Program-made: the position numbers and the translations under genes
DNA from: Ochotona curzoniae
Taxonomy: Eukaryota; Chordata; Mammalia; Lagomorpha; Ochotonidae
Direction of reading: 5' to 3'
Length of the DNA: 64,000 nucleotides
Assembly: GCF_017591425.1 (NCBI RefSeq)
Contig: NW_024466004.1
Span: 35,342,501 to 35,406,500 of the forward strand
Shown here: positions 10,678 to 21,797 of the stretch, piece after piece
Layout: every line of letters begins with the position of its first letter
Position numbering within the stretch: the first letter of the stretch is position 1
The notes under the pieces: model-generated
Database searches by the model: none
What the model was told of the DNA's origin: nothing
What the model saw: the letters and a program-made list of their open reading frames with translations, nothing else

Positions 10678-11907
10678 CGGGGGGGGGGGGGGGGGGGGGG
10701 GGCGGGGGGGGCGGGGGAGCAAAGCAGGCAAGGGATATAGGCTCCCCTGCTGGACACCCACCCCCGTTGAAGAGCGTGAGTTGGGATGGGATGGGGGCAG
10801 ACCAAACCAGGCAGGGCTACAATATCTGTGGGCCTCATGTGAGCTAGACTAGGGAAAGGCCAGATTGGGCTGACTCTTCTGACTGGTGCAAGCAAAAACT
10901 AGAGTGGGTGAGGGTTGGTTGGACTTTGTCACAGATTCAGACGGCAGAGGCTGGCACTGGGGGCTAATTTTGTTAAGTTAAATTCCAGAACAACATGGAG
11001 AGTGCATACTCTGGAAGTTGGAGAGGCCTAGTAGGGAGACAGTAGGCATCTCCCTCATGGGTAACCACGCCCATTGGAGAGCACAAAAACCAGGATAGGG
11101 GCAGGGGTGACTAGACAGAAACGCACCTGCCAGTATGTATGTGAGCTGGATAGTAGGTTGGTTGGTTTCAATGCCCATTGACAAATAAGAGAGCTAAATG
11201 GGATATGGGACAGACTGAACAAGCCTGCGGTACATACTGGTATGCATGGGAACCAGGATAGGGAGCTGGCTTGGTGGGGGTTATGGGGAGTCACCTCAAC
11301 TAGGCTGCAGCTCCCACTGGTTTGCGTGAGGACCGAGTATGAAGTGGGCAGGATGTAGCTGGACTACAACACCCGTTGGTTCAAGAGGAAGACAGGGCTG
11401 GAAACAGAACTGATCCAGCAACTGCAACAACCAGCATGTGCATGAGCTGATTGGGGCAACTGACTATGCCAGACCCTGTACTGGCAAACTCACACAAGAA
11501 TCAGGTTTGGGATCATCTCAGACGAAGTTTCTTTGGAGATCCCTCCAACTGAACTGCTGATCTCAGAACTCCAACCATGAAGAGACTATGTCAGCCAGTG
11601 GATTCTGAATAGGTTTCATCGCGATTGGAATGGTGAGATTGGCAGCAATTCAGATCTGTTGAACTATCAAAACTGCTTGAGCAGGACCCTCAGAACATGC
11701 CTCACTTTGGGGACCTGTGATGGGTGAGAGGCTGGGTGGGGCTTTTCCTTTTGTTTCTCCCCTGACCCCTGACACAAGGAAAAAAATGTTAGTGTGGAAA
11801 CAATGGTCTTACCCACTTTCCTGTTGCCCTTGACCCTTTGTGCCCTAATGAGCTAAGTAAGATTATTTAAATAAATAAATAAATAAAATTACATATATAT
11901 AAAAACA
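10678..11907 (+). mobile_element. Long GC-richer repeat family, copy A (probable L1-mobilised non-autonomous retrotransposon)
   Basis: The insertion lies inside a CSINE between 14-bp target-site duplications. It opens with a G tract (10679-10717), followed by degenerate units alternating GGGAGCTGGCTT- and CACTGGTTTGCGTGAG-like segments. The 3' module starts near CAGACGAAGTTTCTTTGGAG (about 11520) and includes CAGTGGATTCTGAATAGG, AACTATCAAAACTGCTTGAG and CTGGGTGGGGCTTTTCC. It ends GAGCTAAGTAAGATT plus (TAAA)n and an AT-rich tail. Both the body and the 3' module recur, inverted, in copy C (59.45-60.64 kb). There is no convincing ORF. The TT/AAAA site and A/T tail fit L1-mediated insertion. The 5' end is probably truncated. 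I cannot name the family; an L1 5'-UTR derivative or an SVA-like composite are the candidates. Confidence 0.75.
10679..10717 (+). repeat. Poly-G tract at the 5' junction of copy A
   Basis: About 33 G in an initial run, then C-interrupted G runs (GCGGGGGGGGCGGGGG). It lies exactly at the 5' end of the inserted element. It could form G-quadruplexes, and its length may be unreliable in assemblies. Confidence 0.9.
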
Positions 11908-11921
11908 AAAACCAGTGTTCA
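11908..11921. repeat. Target-site duplication, right copy
   Basis: AAAACCAGTGTTCA, matching 10664-10677 at 13 of 14 positions. Confidence 0.85.
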
Positions 11922-11957
11922 TATGAGATCCCAGCCAGTAGACTACCATGCTGGGCC
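11922..11957 (-). mobile_element. Antisense CSINE, right half (head)
   Basis: It resumes with TATGAGATCCCAGCCAGTAG and ends at GCTGGGCCC. This completes the element broken at 10663. Confidence 0.85.
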
Positions 11958-12043
11958 CTTATGGAAACTCTTGCATAGCTTTATATAGTGCTGTTTTTCA
12001 AGAGTCTGACATCATCTTTAATGAATGGTTTCTTCCAAAAAAG

Positions 12044-12315
12044 ATAAGCAATAACTAGGCTAGGATAAGGCATTATTTTTAAGCCATATTAAATATTACA
12101 AACATATTAAGACTGTAGTCCTTCCATTCCATAACCTCATACTTTAACATAACAAGTTAAATACATAATACAATACAATATTTAATGCAATACATAATAT
12201 GGTCTTTGTCATTAGTATTATATAAAAAATTTTAAAATATAAAAATCATTTAATTTTTATTTATTTGGAAGGCAGAGAAATTGAGATAGACAGAGAATAA
12301 GAGTGAGGTCTTCCA
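12044..12315. repeat. Direct duplication, copy 1
   Basis: From ATAAGCAATAACTAGGCTAG onward this segment matches 14003-14276 almost base for base, including TAATATGGTCTTTGTCATTAG and the start of an antisense old CSINE. It is not a dispersed repeat that I recognise. It looks like a local duplication. Confidence 0.85.
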
Positions 12316-12556
12316 ACTGTTGCTTAACCTCTAAATCCTACAACAATCTGAAGCCAAAAACTTAGAACTCTAGTCAGATCTCTTCTCTGTGTGGTAAGGA
12401 CCCAACTACTTAACTATTACCTGCTGCCTTTCTGGGATGTGAATTAGTAAAAAGTTGGAGTCAAAAGTAGAGCCAAGATTTGAACCCAGACACTACCATA
12501 TGTGATACAAGTAGATCAAGTGATACTGTAACTACTGCATTATAACACCCATCCAC
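12248..12556 (-). mobile_element. Old, highly diverged CSINE, antisense
   Basis: TTTATTTATTTGGAAGGCAGA, GAGGTCTTCCAACTG and TTTGAACCCAGAC are CSINE-like in reverse order, but the body is strongly decayed. Confidence 0.6.
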
Positions 12557-12642
12557 AGAAACGTTAATTCACTATGTTAGTATTATTGCCTTTTTTTTTC
12601 TTGCACAAAAAATATCTTCCAATTTTTCCTAACAATAAATAG

Positions 12643-12981
12643 AGTGTTTTTTTTTTTTTTTTTTAAGATTTACTTATTTTTATTGGAAAGGCAGATTTAC
12701 AGAGAAAAGAGATAGAAAGACCTTCCACCTACTGGTTCATTCCCCAAGTGGCTGCAAAGGCAGGAACTGAGCTGATCTGAAACCAGGATCCAGGATCTTC
12801 TTCAGAGTCTCCCATTTGAGTACAGGGTCCCAAGGCTTTGGGCCATCCTGCACTGTCTTCCCAGGCCACAGACAGGGAGCTGGATTGGAAGTGGAGCAGC
12901 TGGGACATGAATCAGTGCCCATGTGGGATTCTGGCACATGCAAGGCGAGGATTTAGCCACTAGGCCATCATGCAATGCCCA
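12643..12981 (-). mobile_element. CSINE, antisense, full length
   Basis: A poly-T run precedes AAGATTTACTTATTTTTATTGG. The full CSINE body follows, with CATGTGGGATTCTGGC, and it ends near CATCATGCAATGCCC. Confidence 0.9.
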
Positions 12982-14002
12982 AAGGATATTTTTTTAAAAA
13001 CATACAGTTTCTTTATTTTTGTAATAAGACAGTGGAAATCAGTGTGAAGGAGGGGAGGGAAATTCCAGAGCCTTTGAAACTGTATAGTTAATTAATTAAC
13101 TAATTAATTAATTCCAAATCAAAACAAAAGCTTACATTTTCACAAATCTGGAACAAAGGAGCTTTGTATGTTTATTTATTTATTTATTTACTTTGTAAAT
13201 GTTTATATCAATCATTGTACTGTTTGGAAGTACTAACCTTATTGTCAGAAAATTTACATCCTCTTATATATAGAAATAGCTTATTCTATGAAAAATAGGC
13301 CATTAAAGTTATAGATGAATGTGGAGTTGAATTATGAGTTACCTATACACTTTTTGGAGGAACTATGATGGCAGGTAGGATAAGAATAAACATGACAAAA
13401 ATCTGAAAAATGAGTGAATGTTTGACATTGAAACAGCTCAAGGCCACATAAATTACTTCCACCAGAATTATTAATTTATATTCTAACCCTCAAGGAAAAT
13501 GTTATGAAGTAAAAGAAGACATGAATTGCACCTCCAGACTCGTCTGATCTACAAAGGGTTGGATACAACGTGGAAGTGACAGAAGCAGAGAACATGACCA
13601 AGTTGACTTGGTGTTCACAAAAGTAAGAGATTCATATGCTGCACATTTCTGAACATACATTCTGCATTGATCTGACAAAGCTACAGAAATAATAAATGCC
13701 ACCAGCATACTGCATTGTATCTTCACATCTGGATATGATAGTCTCCATTACACAGTTACTATACATCATCTTAGATGAAAAGTCACAAAACAAAATCAAC
13801 ATCACGAAGAAAAATAGAAATTTACAACACCATGAAGTTAAATAACATGCTACAGAATGACTAAATGTGTCACTGAAGAAATGAAAAAGAAAATCAAGGG
13901 CCTCTTGACGAAAACGATGCTACTGGATGATCTATGAGTCAGTGAGTTTAATGTGAAAAGGTTTTGAAAAGATGAAACTAAAATAACAAGAAAAACAAAA
14001 AA
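12982..14002. other. Unique AT-rich spacer
   Basis: It holds short AT-rich simple repeats (TTAATTAATTAA near 13088, TTTA repeats near 13172). No gene was recognised. The minus ORFs 13502-13726 and 13850-14032 show no known motif. Confidence 0.5.
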
Positions 14003-14276
14003 ATAAGCAATAACTAGGCTAGGATAAGGCATTATTTTTAAACCATAATAAATATTACAAACATATTAAGACTATATTCCTTCCATTCCATACTTTAACA
14101 TAGCAAGTTAATCTCATACTTTAACATAGCAAGTTAAATAAAATATTTAATGTAATACATAATATGGTCTTTGTCATTAGTATTATATAAAGAAATTTTA
14201 AAATATAAAAATCGTTTAATTTTTATTTATTTGGAAGCCAGAGAAATTGAGATAAAGAGAAAGAGAAGTTTTCCAG
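14003..14276. repeat. Direct duplication, copy 2
   Basis: The second copy of 12044-12315, offset by 1,959 bases. It contains a small extra tandem duplication (CATACTTTAACATAGCAAGT occurs twice, near 14090-14135). It stops in the old CSINE soon after GATAAAGAGAAAGAGAAG. Confidence 0.85.
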
Positions 14277-17200
14277 ACTAAGAAAAAAAGGAAGAAGAAA
14301 GTTCATAATTTAAATAAACAAAATAATTGGAAATTGCTAAGAGGGTATTTAAACTTCCATCCCATGGTTCCCAAACAAATTGCAAAATGGTTGATTTTTC
14401 TCTTTCTGCCCATTTTTTCTTGACATCTAAACCAAACATAAACTACCCTACATATTTTGAAGTGAATTTAAAAGCCCTCACATTTTTTAAGCATTTCTAA
14501 ATTACTTCATTAATGGATTATCTGAAATAGCTGAAAGCCCTTATGATTTTTTTTTCTCTTTAATTTAAATGTTTGCATTGGCAGCTGAAAAACCACTTTC
14601 CCACCGAGAGTTTCATTCAATTAACAATAAAGGTGCCACAAGGGCAAACTGGAAGGTGGTTCATGGCCCTTTTACGAAAGAAAGTTTCTTCTCAAATCAA
14701 CGTAAAATGCTTTTCCTTAAAACCATTTCTCCAGTTTGGTCAGGTGTCTTGACATCAAAGTGCTTCACGAGAGACAGAAACATTAACATTATTGTAAATC
14801 AGACACTTACAAAAACGGAACTGACTTTCAAAATAATAACACTCTGCTAACTGAATGAAGACTCAAACACTGAGCACATCTTGTGTCCTTCTCTATAGAT
14901 AAGGAAAGCTGAGACAGCTGAGGGAGAACCTGTGCTGGGGCCAGGGGAGGAATGTGATCCCTGTGCTCTTGGGTCTGCTCCCTGTCACTGACTCTCACTG
15001 GGTTCCTCATGGTTCTTCTAGTGTTTTCCAACTCTAAACCAATGCCAATGTTCAAAACGTGTCCCTCGGGGAAGAAAACGGGCAACTCCAGCTAGGAATC
15101 TCCCTATTTTGTTTCTAACCCAAGAGCCAAAATATGTGATTGTGCTTTGTTTTCTAAAGTTAGCATTCTAAAAATTATGGTTTTATTGTATTTTTTCCTA
15201 AAACTCATCTAAATCACAAAATTGAATACTTATTCTTAAGTTTTCTACTTGTCTCCACCTAGCCCACCCCTACCTCTACTTCCGCTGTTCTAGGATCAGT
15301 TATATCACTGTGGGACCCAGTGCAAATAAAAATGAGAGGACCACTTGTTAAAAAATGATCAAGAATGTTAAGACTTCGGCAGTAGACAATTAAGCAAAGA
15401 GTGAAGTCCTTCTAAGTTTGCAGTTGTTAAGTGCTGGCCCACACCACCAACTGCAAGCTAGCTCTGATCTTGGGTAATCAGCATGTGGTGTGCCTACATT
15501 TGATTCTTTCTCTCATTCACAATTCTGATCCCTAAGAGAATCTGACTTACATAAGTTAATCATTATGAGAACTATCACTATTTGCTAGCAAATCTTTTCA
15601 TTGGGTAGGTTCTTCAATCAGTTAGCTATGTCAAAATCAAGCAATTGTGTGTGACCAGGGTTGAGGTTTGGCATGGAAAAGAAAATGTGTATTCCAGCAC
15701 ATTGTATGGCCACCAATATAATAGGGCCAATGATCAAGGCAGTTTTCCTATGGCAGGGACTTGAGAAGGCAGGCAATCATTGATGGCAAATCTAAAATAC
15801 CACAATAACAGTTCATTTTTTTTTGAGCTTGATGTCTATGCTGGTAAAATACAGTAACAATATTTCAGAGGTTAATTTAAGCAGACAAAGGAATTTGTGG
15901 ACAAATGATAGTCACTGCCATTGCAGCAATGGAAACAACTGGAGCACAACTGCGGATTTCTGCTTAAGATCTCAGGCTGATTCAAAACGTAATACAGGCT
16001 TTTGGAATCCTGAATTTGTGCTGTATGTTCAGGATGACTGTGGACTAAACACACACTCCATCTTCTGAGGGCAGACAGACGTAGGGGATTGCATCTTGTT
16101 CAAATAGACAGAGGAAATTGGTGCTGGACCTGGATGAATGCCAAGACACAAACTGTTTAATTGGTTGTGGCTTGTGATATTTCTAATCTGTTGATGAAAG
16201 ACCAGGTTTCTTTTAGAAAACAGGACTTTCTATCCTTCCCTGAGAAAAATTTCAGCCACCTTTTACTGTGTTGGTTGTTAGGAGTGATTGTCCTGTTTTG
16301 GGTTATGGTTAATCCTGATCATATCAGTTTCTCTTTTTAACTTAAAAAGAAGTCATTTTGATATTTTTTAATCTCAGTTTTTATTTTTCTCTCTACTGAT
16401 TTCCTTGCAATAAACCTACTGGCTCTCAAAATGGATTTAACTGCAGAGCCTCCTTTTTTATTTTTGCCATCTTCTACAATTTAATTTCTTTGACCAATTT
16501 AAGTTAAGTCACATAATTTATTCAAGAACTTCACTGAGTCTCATTAAGGATTTTAAGCATTAAGAATTTTGAATTTCGAAGGAAAAAAAGAATTTTGAAT
16601 TTTAGCAATGATGTCAGCCACTTTCAAAGTTCAGATTTTTTTCTCTTTTGGTGTGTATCTATGAGTCTATATGTATACATGAGTCTGTGTGTATTTGTGT
16701 ATGTCTGTGTAAAGACCACTTAGATTTAAAACAATTTAAGAAAAGGTTCAAACTGCAACTATCAAGTTAAACCAAATAAAATCTTTCAACACATTCCTAT
16801 GTAATAAATAATACCAACAAAGTTAATTCTTATAGAGAAATTTTCATATTAGTTTACACCCCTAAAAATAAGAATCAGGAAAGTAAAAATCTAAAAACCT
16901 AAAAATCAGTGATTTGAAAGAAATCAGAAAGCTGTCACAAGGCATCTTGAGTCAGTAAGGATCACTAGATAACATGAGATGCTGCCTTCTTTGCCCTAGC
17001 AATCACAGGCCGACCAGGCATGCTTCTGCATCATCCCATTATATCAGGGTGATGGACTTGGCCTTCCTGATGACCTACATTTTCCAAACCTACTGCACTT
17101 CCCATGCATATCTTACAGGCGGTTAGACGAAGTTTCTAAAGATTGATGGCAACTCTCAAGTGAAAAATTTCTGGCTACCTTCTAAATATTCATTCAAAAG

Positions 17201-17569
17201 ATGTACATTTATCTGTGTGCCATTACTTGTTTGCATACTCACTCAGCCAGGATGATTTCTTAACACTTAACTGATTTCTTAACACTTGTTTCTAAGCAGA
17301 AGCAATTTCAAAACCCCTCCATCTCTTATAATATCAGCAACTGCACTGCCACATAAAATCCCACACATAGAGGCAGTGAAATTACAAGCATTCTTAGGTT
17401 ACTCTTCTGCCCTCTGATGTTTCAAAAATCAATTGGATACTCTGGTTTTTCATTTTGGACCAACATTCCAAGATAGGTAAAGAGTATAAAAGAAAACATT
17501 TCAGAAATGTGATAAGGAGCGAGTGTGGGTTCAGGTGGACTTTGGCTCATAGTGTTGTAACAGGTTCAC
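14277..17569. other. Long stretch without recognised gene or confident repeat
   Basis: Mostly unique-looking AT-rich DNA. A weak MIR-like core (TATAGATAAGGAAAGCTGAG) lies near 14896. The ORFs 14569-14850, 14828-15085 and 15823-16068 have no recognisable domain, no neighbours and ordinary chance length. Confidence 0.45.
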
Positions 17570-17830
17570 CGGGCAGGGGCGGGGTGTATAGTGGTATAGT
17601 AAGCTAATCCTCCACATGCAGCACTGACATCCAGTTAGCATACTGGCTACTCCATTTCCCATCCAGCTCTCTGTTTATGGCCTGGAAAAGCAGTGAGGAT
17701 GACTCAGATTTTTAAGTACCTGTACTCACATGGGAGACCCAGAAGAAGTTCCTGGCTCCTGGCTTCAGATTGGCTTGGGTTCAGTGTTTCAGCCATTTGG
17801 AGAGTGAATCAGCAGATGGAAAATTTATTG
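17570..17830 (+). mobile_element. CSINE, older subfamily, tail missing
   Basis: GGTATAGTAAGCTAATCCTCC, CAGCTCTCTGTTTATGGCC and GGAGACCCAGAAGAAGTTCC are older-type CSINE blocks. The A-rich tail is absent. Confidence 0.78.
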
Positions 17831-18537
17831 TGGTCATAAAGTAAATGTGGAAAATATTGAGTGAGCAGCTCTATAAACACATACTTATTTTTTGATAATA
17901 TTTTTCTTCCATAAGTAATTTAAGAAGCTATTAACTTTTAAAACATTAATCATTGTAATGAACATGTAACAAGACACTTGTTAAGATTAATCATCCCCAT
18001 AGAGGACAGAGTGACATCATAAATTACTTAGATATTAGCAGACACAAATACGAAATACCAACCCCAAAATTAGTAGTGTTTTGTTATACCAAGCCCAAAT
18101 ATGAGGGCTTAATACATGAAATCACAAATGGTAGATTTGCACATTGTTATTTCATAAAGCATATCTTTTCATTTAAATCAAACAGTAACATTATCCAAAT
18201 ATGAAAGTACTTTTTGCATATGTGAAATAAAGCATTACTATTACGTTCCTTCCAAAACTGGAAAAAGAAAAGCAAATAGTTAAATGACACCATTGCATCA
18301 CATCACATGCTTCAATAGAAAATCAGCAATTCTAATATTCATCATTTAAAATAAAACCAGTGACTTTTGCAGTGAAATTACAATGTATTTTTGTTAACTA
18401 TAATATTGTGGAAAAAATATAGTAGTTTTGTTAAGAATTTTATAGATCAGAAATACTTGGATTTTTTTGGTAATGCTGATAGGAATTTTTAATACATCAA
18501 AATGTAATTTATTATTTGATGATACATTGTAAGTTGG
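17831..18537. other. No recognised gene or repeat
   Basis: AT-rich unique-looking sequence with no open frame of note. Confidence 0.45.
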
Positions 18538-18928
18538 ATTTATTTATTTATCTACTTATATGTTTATTTATTTATTTGTTTATGTATGTATGTGTTTATA
18601 TTGGATTTACAGAGAGAAGAAGAGACAGAAAGGAAGATCTTCCACCCTCTGTTTCACTCCCCAAGTGGCAGCAATGGCTGGATTTGAGCTGATCTGAAAC
18701 AACAATGGCCGGTGCTGCACTGATCCCAAGCCAAAAGCCAGGAACCTCCTCCAGGTCTCCCACATGGGTGAAGGGTCCCAAGGCTGTGCACCATTCTCTA
18801 CTGCTTTCTCAGGGCACAAGCAGGGAGCTGGATGGGAAGTGGAGCAGCCCTTACATGAATCAGTACCCCTATGGGATCCTGGTGGATGCAAGGCCAGAAT
18901 TTAGCCAGTAGGCTACTCTGCTGGGCCC
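18538..18928 (-). mobile_element. CSINE, antisense, with expanded TTTA/TGTA tail
   Basis: The tail has expanded to about 60 bases of TTTA, TGTA and related tetranucleotides (18538-18600). The body ends at CTGCTGGGCCCC. Confidence 0.88.
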
Positions 18929-19762
18929 CATAGACTAAATGTTTAAAGTGCTTGCTTCCTAAATACTTAATGTTTAATTAACCTAATATCCTGACATGGT
19001 ACTAGTCTTTCAAAAATGAATATCTCTGTCAATCAGAATTGTGTTCTGTTCAAAATAAGTTGTGCATCTTTAATTATAACTAAAACTGAAATTAATAAAA
19101 CCTCATCTTTTGAATTTTTAGCAAATTTGAGTTAATAAAAACCAAATGTGTGAATAGGAGAATTGAAATAGCTTCTACAACAGGAAGAGGACAAATTAAG
19201 CCAAAGAATTCCAAATACTGTGTAGATATAATTTTTGAAACTACATTATTATATTTTGAAATATGAAATTTGAAAAAATATTGATTCAGTTTGTATTTTA
19301 ATTATCTAAATTTACACTTTGCTCTGGAATGAAAAAATATGAAAACACCTATAACATTATACTATCTAAAATAGAAAATAGTCAAATGGATAACAAGAAG
19401 CAATATACTGATTTACTTTGTCTATCAAAATAAGTGTTGAAGAAAGGTAAAGTAATAGATGTTAGCAGAAAATACTCTGCAAAGTTTAACTGTGCAAGAA
19501 AAAAATGGAATTGACATTATCCTTCATTTGGCAGCATTTGCTTTGCATTTGCCCTGTAAACCAAACCAGGAAGAAACAGTATTTTCTCTGTCAAAAAGAT
19601 TTTGGTCTATAGAGAAAGAGCCAATTAGATACACCCTTAGTGATAATTCAAAACCTACAGATTTCTCACATTTTTGTAAAAAAAAAAAAAAGCCCAGCTG
19701 TGTTGATACTTATTTTTTAAAATATAAAATAATACTGATAAAAAGAATAATAAATTATATGA
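18929..19762. other. No recognised gene or repeat
   Basis: The longest plus-strand frame here (19459-19911) runs into the next CSINE and has no domain I recognise, so it is not called as a gene. Confidence 0.4.
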
Positions 19763-20060
19763 GGGCCAGTGTGGTGGCTCGATGGACTAATCCTCTGCCT
19801 TCAGAGCTGGAATTCTGTATGTTCTATATGTGTGTCAGTTTGAGTTCTACCTGCTCCACTTCCAACACAACTCCCTGGTTATGGCCAGAGAAGGATGGTT
19901 TGGACTCCTAAACCCACATGGGAGACCTGGAAAAAGCTGTTGACTTTGTAACAGGTCAGCTCTGGCCATTGAAGCTTTTTGTGAAGTGAACCAGAGAATG
20001 GAAGATCTCTCTCTCTCCTTCTCTTTCTGTAAACAAATTTTCCAAAAACAAAATGAATAA
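19763..20060 (+). mobile_element. CSINE, older subfamily
   Basis: The head GGGCCAGTGTGGTGGCTCGATG is followed by the body (GGAGACCTGGAAAAAGCTG, TGGAAGATCTCTCTCTC). It abuts the GGAA array that may have grown from its tail. Confidence 0.82.
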
Positions 20061-20067
20061 TGCAGAA

Positions 20068-20240
20068 CGGAAGAGAGGAAGGGAGGGAGGAAAGGAGAAA
20101 GGGAGGGAGGAAAAGAGGAAGGGAGGAAGGGAGGAAGGAAGGAAGGAAGGAAGGAAGGAAGGAAGGAAGGAAGGAAGGAAGGAAGGAAGGAAGGAAGGAA
20201 GGAAGGAAGGAAGAAGGAAGGAAGGAAAGAAGAAAAAGAA
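20068..20240. repeat. GGAA tetranucleotide array
   Basis: GGGA/GGAA-type units start at 20068. About 20 perfect tandem GGAA units span 20132-20212, with purine-rich flanks. The array lies between two plus-strand CSINEs. Confidence 0.95.
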
Positions 20241-20242
20241 AT

Positions 20243-20560
20243 GGGTGCTGGTGTGGTGCTTCAGCAAGCTAATCCTTCAGTCTGCAGCACAGTCATCTCA
20301 CATGGGCGCTGGTTCATGTCTTGGTGGCTACACTTCCAATCCAGCTCTCTGCTTATGGTTTGGGAAGGTAGTTGAAGACGGCCTAAGTCCTTGGGCTCCT
20401 GTGCTCAATGGGGATACCTGGAAGAAGCTCCTGGCTCCCAGTTTCACATTGGCTTAGTTTTGGTCATTGGGCTATTTGGGAAGTGAATCAGCAGATGGAA
20501 AACCTGTTCTCTTTTTCTCTGTAAATCTGTGTGTCAAATAAATATAAATAAATCTTAAAA
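20243..20560 (+). mobile_element. CSINE, older subfamily
   Basis: The head GGGTGCTGGTGTGGTGC is followed by AATCCAGCTCTCTGCTTATG. The tail is CAAATAAATATAAATAAATC. The ORF 20053-20457 runs through the GGAA array into this SINE and is not coding. Confidence 0.85.
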
Positions 20561-20769
20561 GAAATTTTAAAAATATATGACAAGCATTATCTGCTTTTGT
20601 ATTTTAACATTGAAGTAACTGACAGGAGAGTTTATTTTTTAAATTTAATATAGACATATAATTTATACTGTTTTGTTTATTTGTAGATTTATTAATTCAT
20701 GGTAAATAATGGATTTAACAGCAAATACCACTGTAAAAATAAACTGGTAACACATTATTAGCTTATTAA

Positions 20770-21065
20770 GGGGCACAGCAGTTAAGGAACTGCTTGACAA
20801 GCTACCATGTCATACTGGAGTGCTGGTTTACATGCTGGCTGCTCCACTTCTGGTCCAGTTTCCTTTAAATGTGTCTGGGAAGGCAGCAGAAGATGATCCA
20901 AGTAGTTGAGCCCCTGTCACCCATGGAGTTCCTGTTAACTGGCTTGGGCTGTACCAGCCCTGGCTCTTATAGCCACTGGAAAGTAAATCAGTGGATAGAA
21001 GATCTTTCTCTTTCTTAGCATCTCTCCCTCTCTCTGTTGTTCTGCATTTTGAATAGATTTAAAAA
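20770..21065 (+). mobile_element. CSINE, older subfamily
   Basis: GGGGCACAGCAGTTAAGGAA head, GGCTGCTCCACTTCTGGTCC body and a TTTTGAATAGATTT end. Confidence 0.8.
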
Positions 21066-21148
21066 TACCTAAGATATTGTTAGTTCAACACATTACAAAT
21101 TTATACTAGTAAGTTTAAAATATATACATGCATTTATGATATTTTAAG

Positions 21149-21420
21149 GGGTGAACATTAGGTGTAGTGGTGAAAGTTGCTGCTTGGGATGTCCACAACC
21201 TATATTGGAATACATGGCTCAGATTCTGGATCCTTCCCTTCAGATTCAGTTTCCACCTAATCCATACCATGGAAGATGGCAGTGATAGTTAAGAACTTGG
21301 GTATTTACTGCTCACATGGGAGAGCTTGACTGAATTCTGGGCTGATGGCTTTGGTATATGGCTTGGACTGATGTGGGTATTTGGGAAATAAACCAGTGAA
21401 AGGGATATTTTCTTTCAAGT
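21149..21420 (+). mobile_element. CSINE, strongly diverged
   Basis: GGTGTAGTGGTGAAAGTTGC, CATGGAAGATGGCAGTGATA and GGGAAATAAACCAGTGAAAG follow CSINE order, but most positions are mutated. Confidence 0.62.
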
Positions 21421-21612
21421 AAAATGAAAATCAGTAATAAAAATGTTTTAAAATAACTACTTTGTAGCTCTTCCTATTTAGTAAATGCAACTCTTTGCCA
21501 CAACTGTTACAAAATTATACAATTCTAACTATACTTATTGATTCATTTTAATATAAAACACAACATTTGTTAGATAACAAATTGACTATTTTTCTCTTTT
21601 TTGTTCACTTCT

Positions 21613-21766
21613 GTAAAAGATTTATTTTATTTATTTGAAAAGCACAATGACAGAGAGAGAGAGAGAGACCGTCTGTTGGTTTACTCTTGGAACTCTGGGT
21701 GCTGTCAGGGGTCCAAGCACTTGGGTCGTCTTCCACTGTCTGTCTAAGCACGTCAATGAACTGATT
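21613..21766 (-). mobile_element. CSINE fragment, antisense
   Basis: AAAGATTTATTTTATTTATTT tail, a GA dinucleotide run, then GGTCCAAGCACTTGGGTCGT. It is truncated next to the retroviral LTR. Confidence 0.78.
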
Positions 21767-21797
21767 AATTTTTTCTATCCCACAAAGATAGAAAAAC

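Noticed and set aside
14569..14850. 93-codon plus frame as a possible small gene or exon
   Set aside because: No recognisable domain and ordinary chance length; splice signals and context give no support.
19459..19911. 150-codon plus frame beginning MLAENTLQSLTVQEKNG
   Set aside because: I considered an env or other retroviral remnant, but no cysteine motif or neighbouring pol sequence supports it. The 3' half is an A run and a CSINE.
20053..20457. 134-codon frame rich in GRKE, and its antisense frame rich in PSFL
   Set aside because: They translate the GGAA array and the neighbouring CSINE. No protein is implied.
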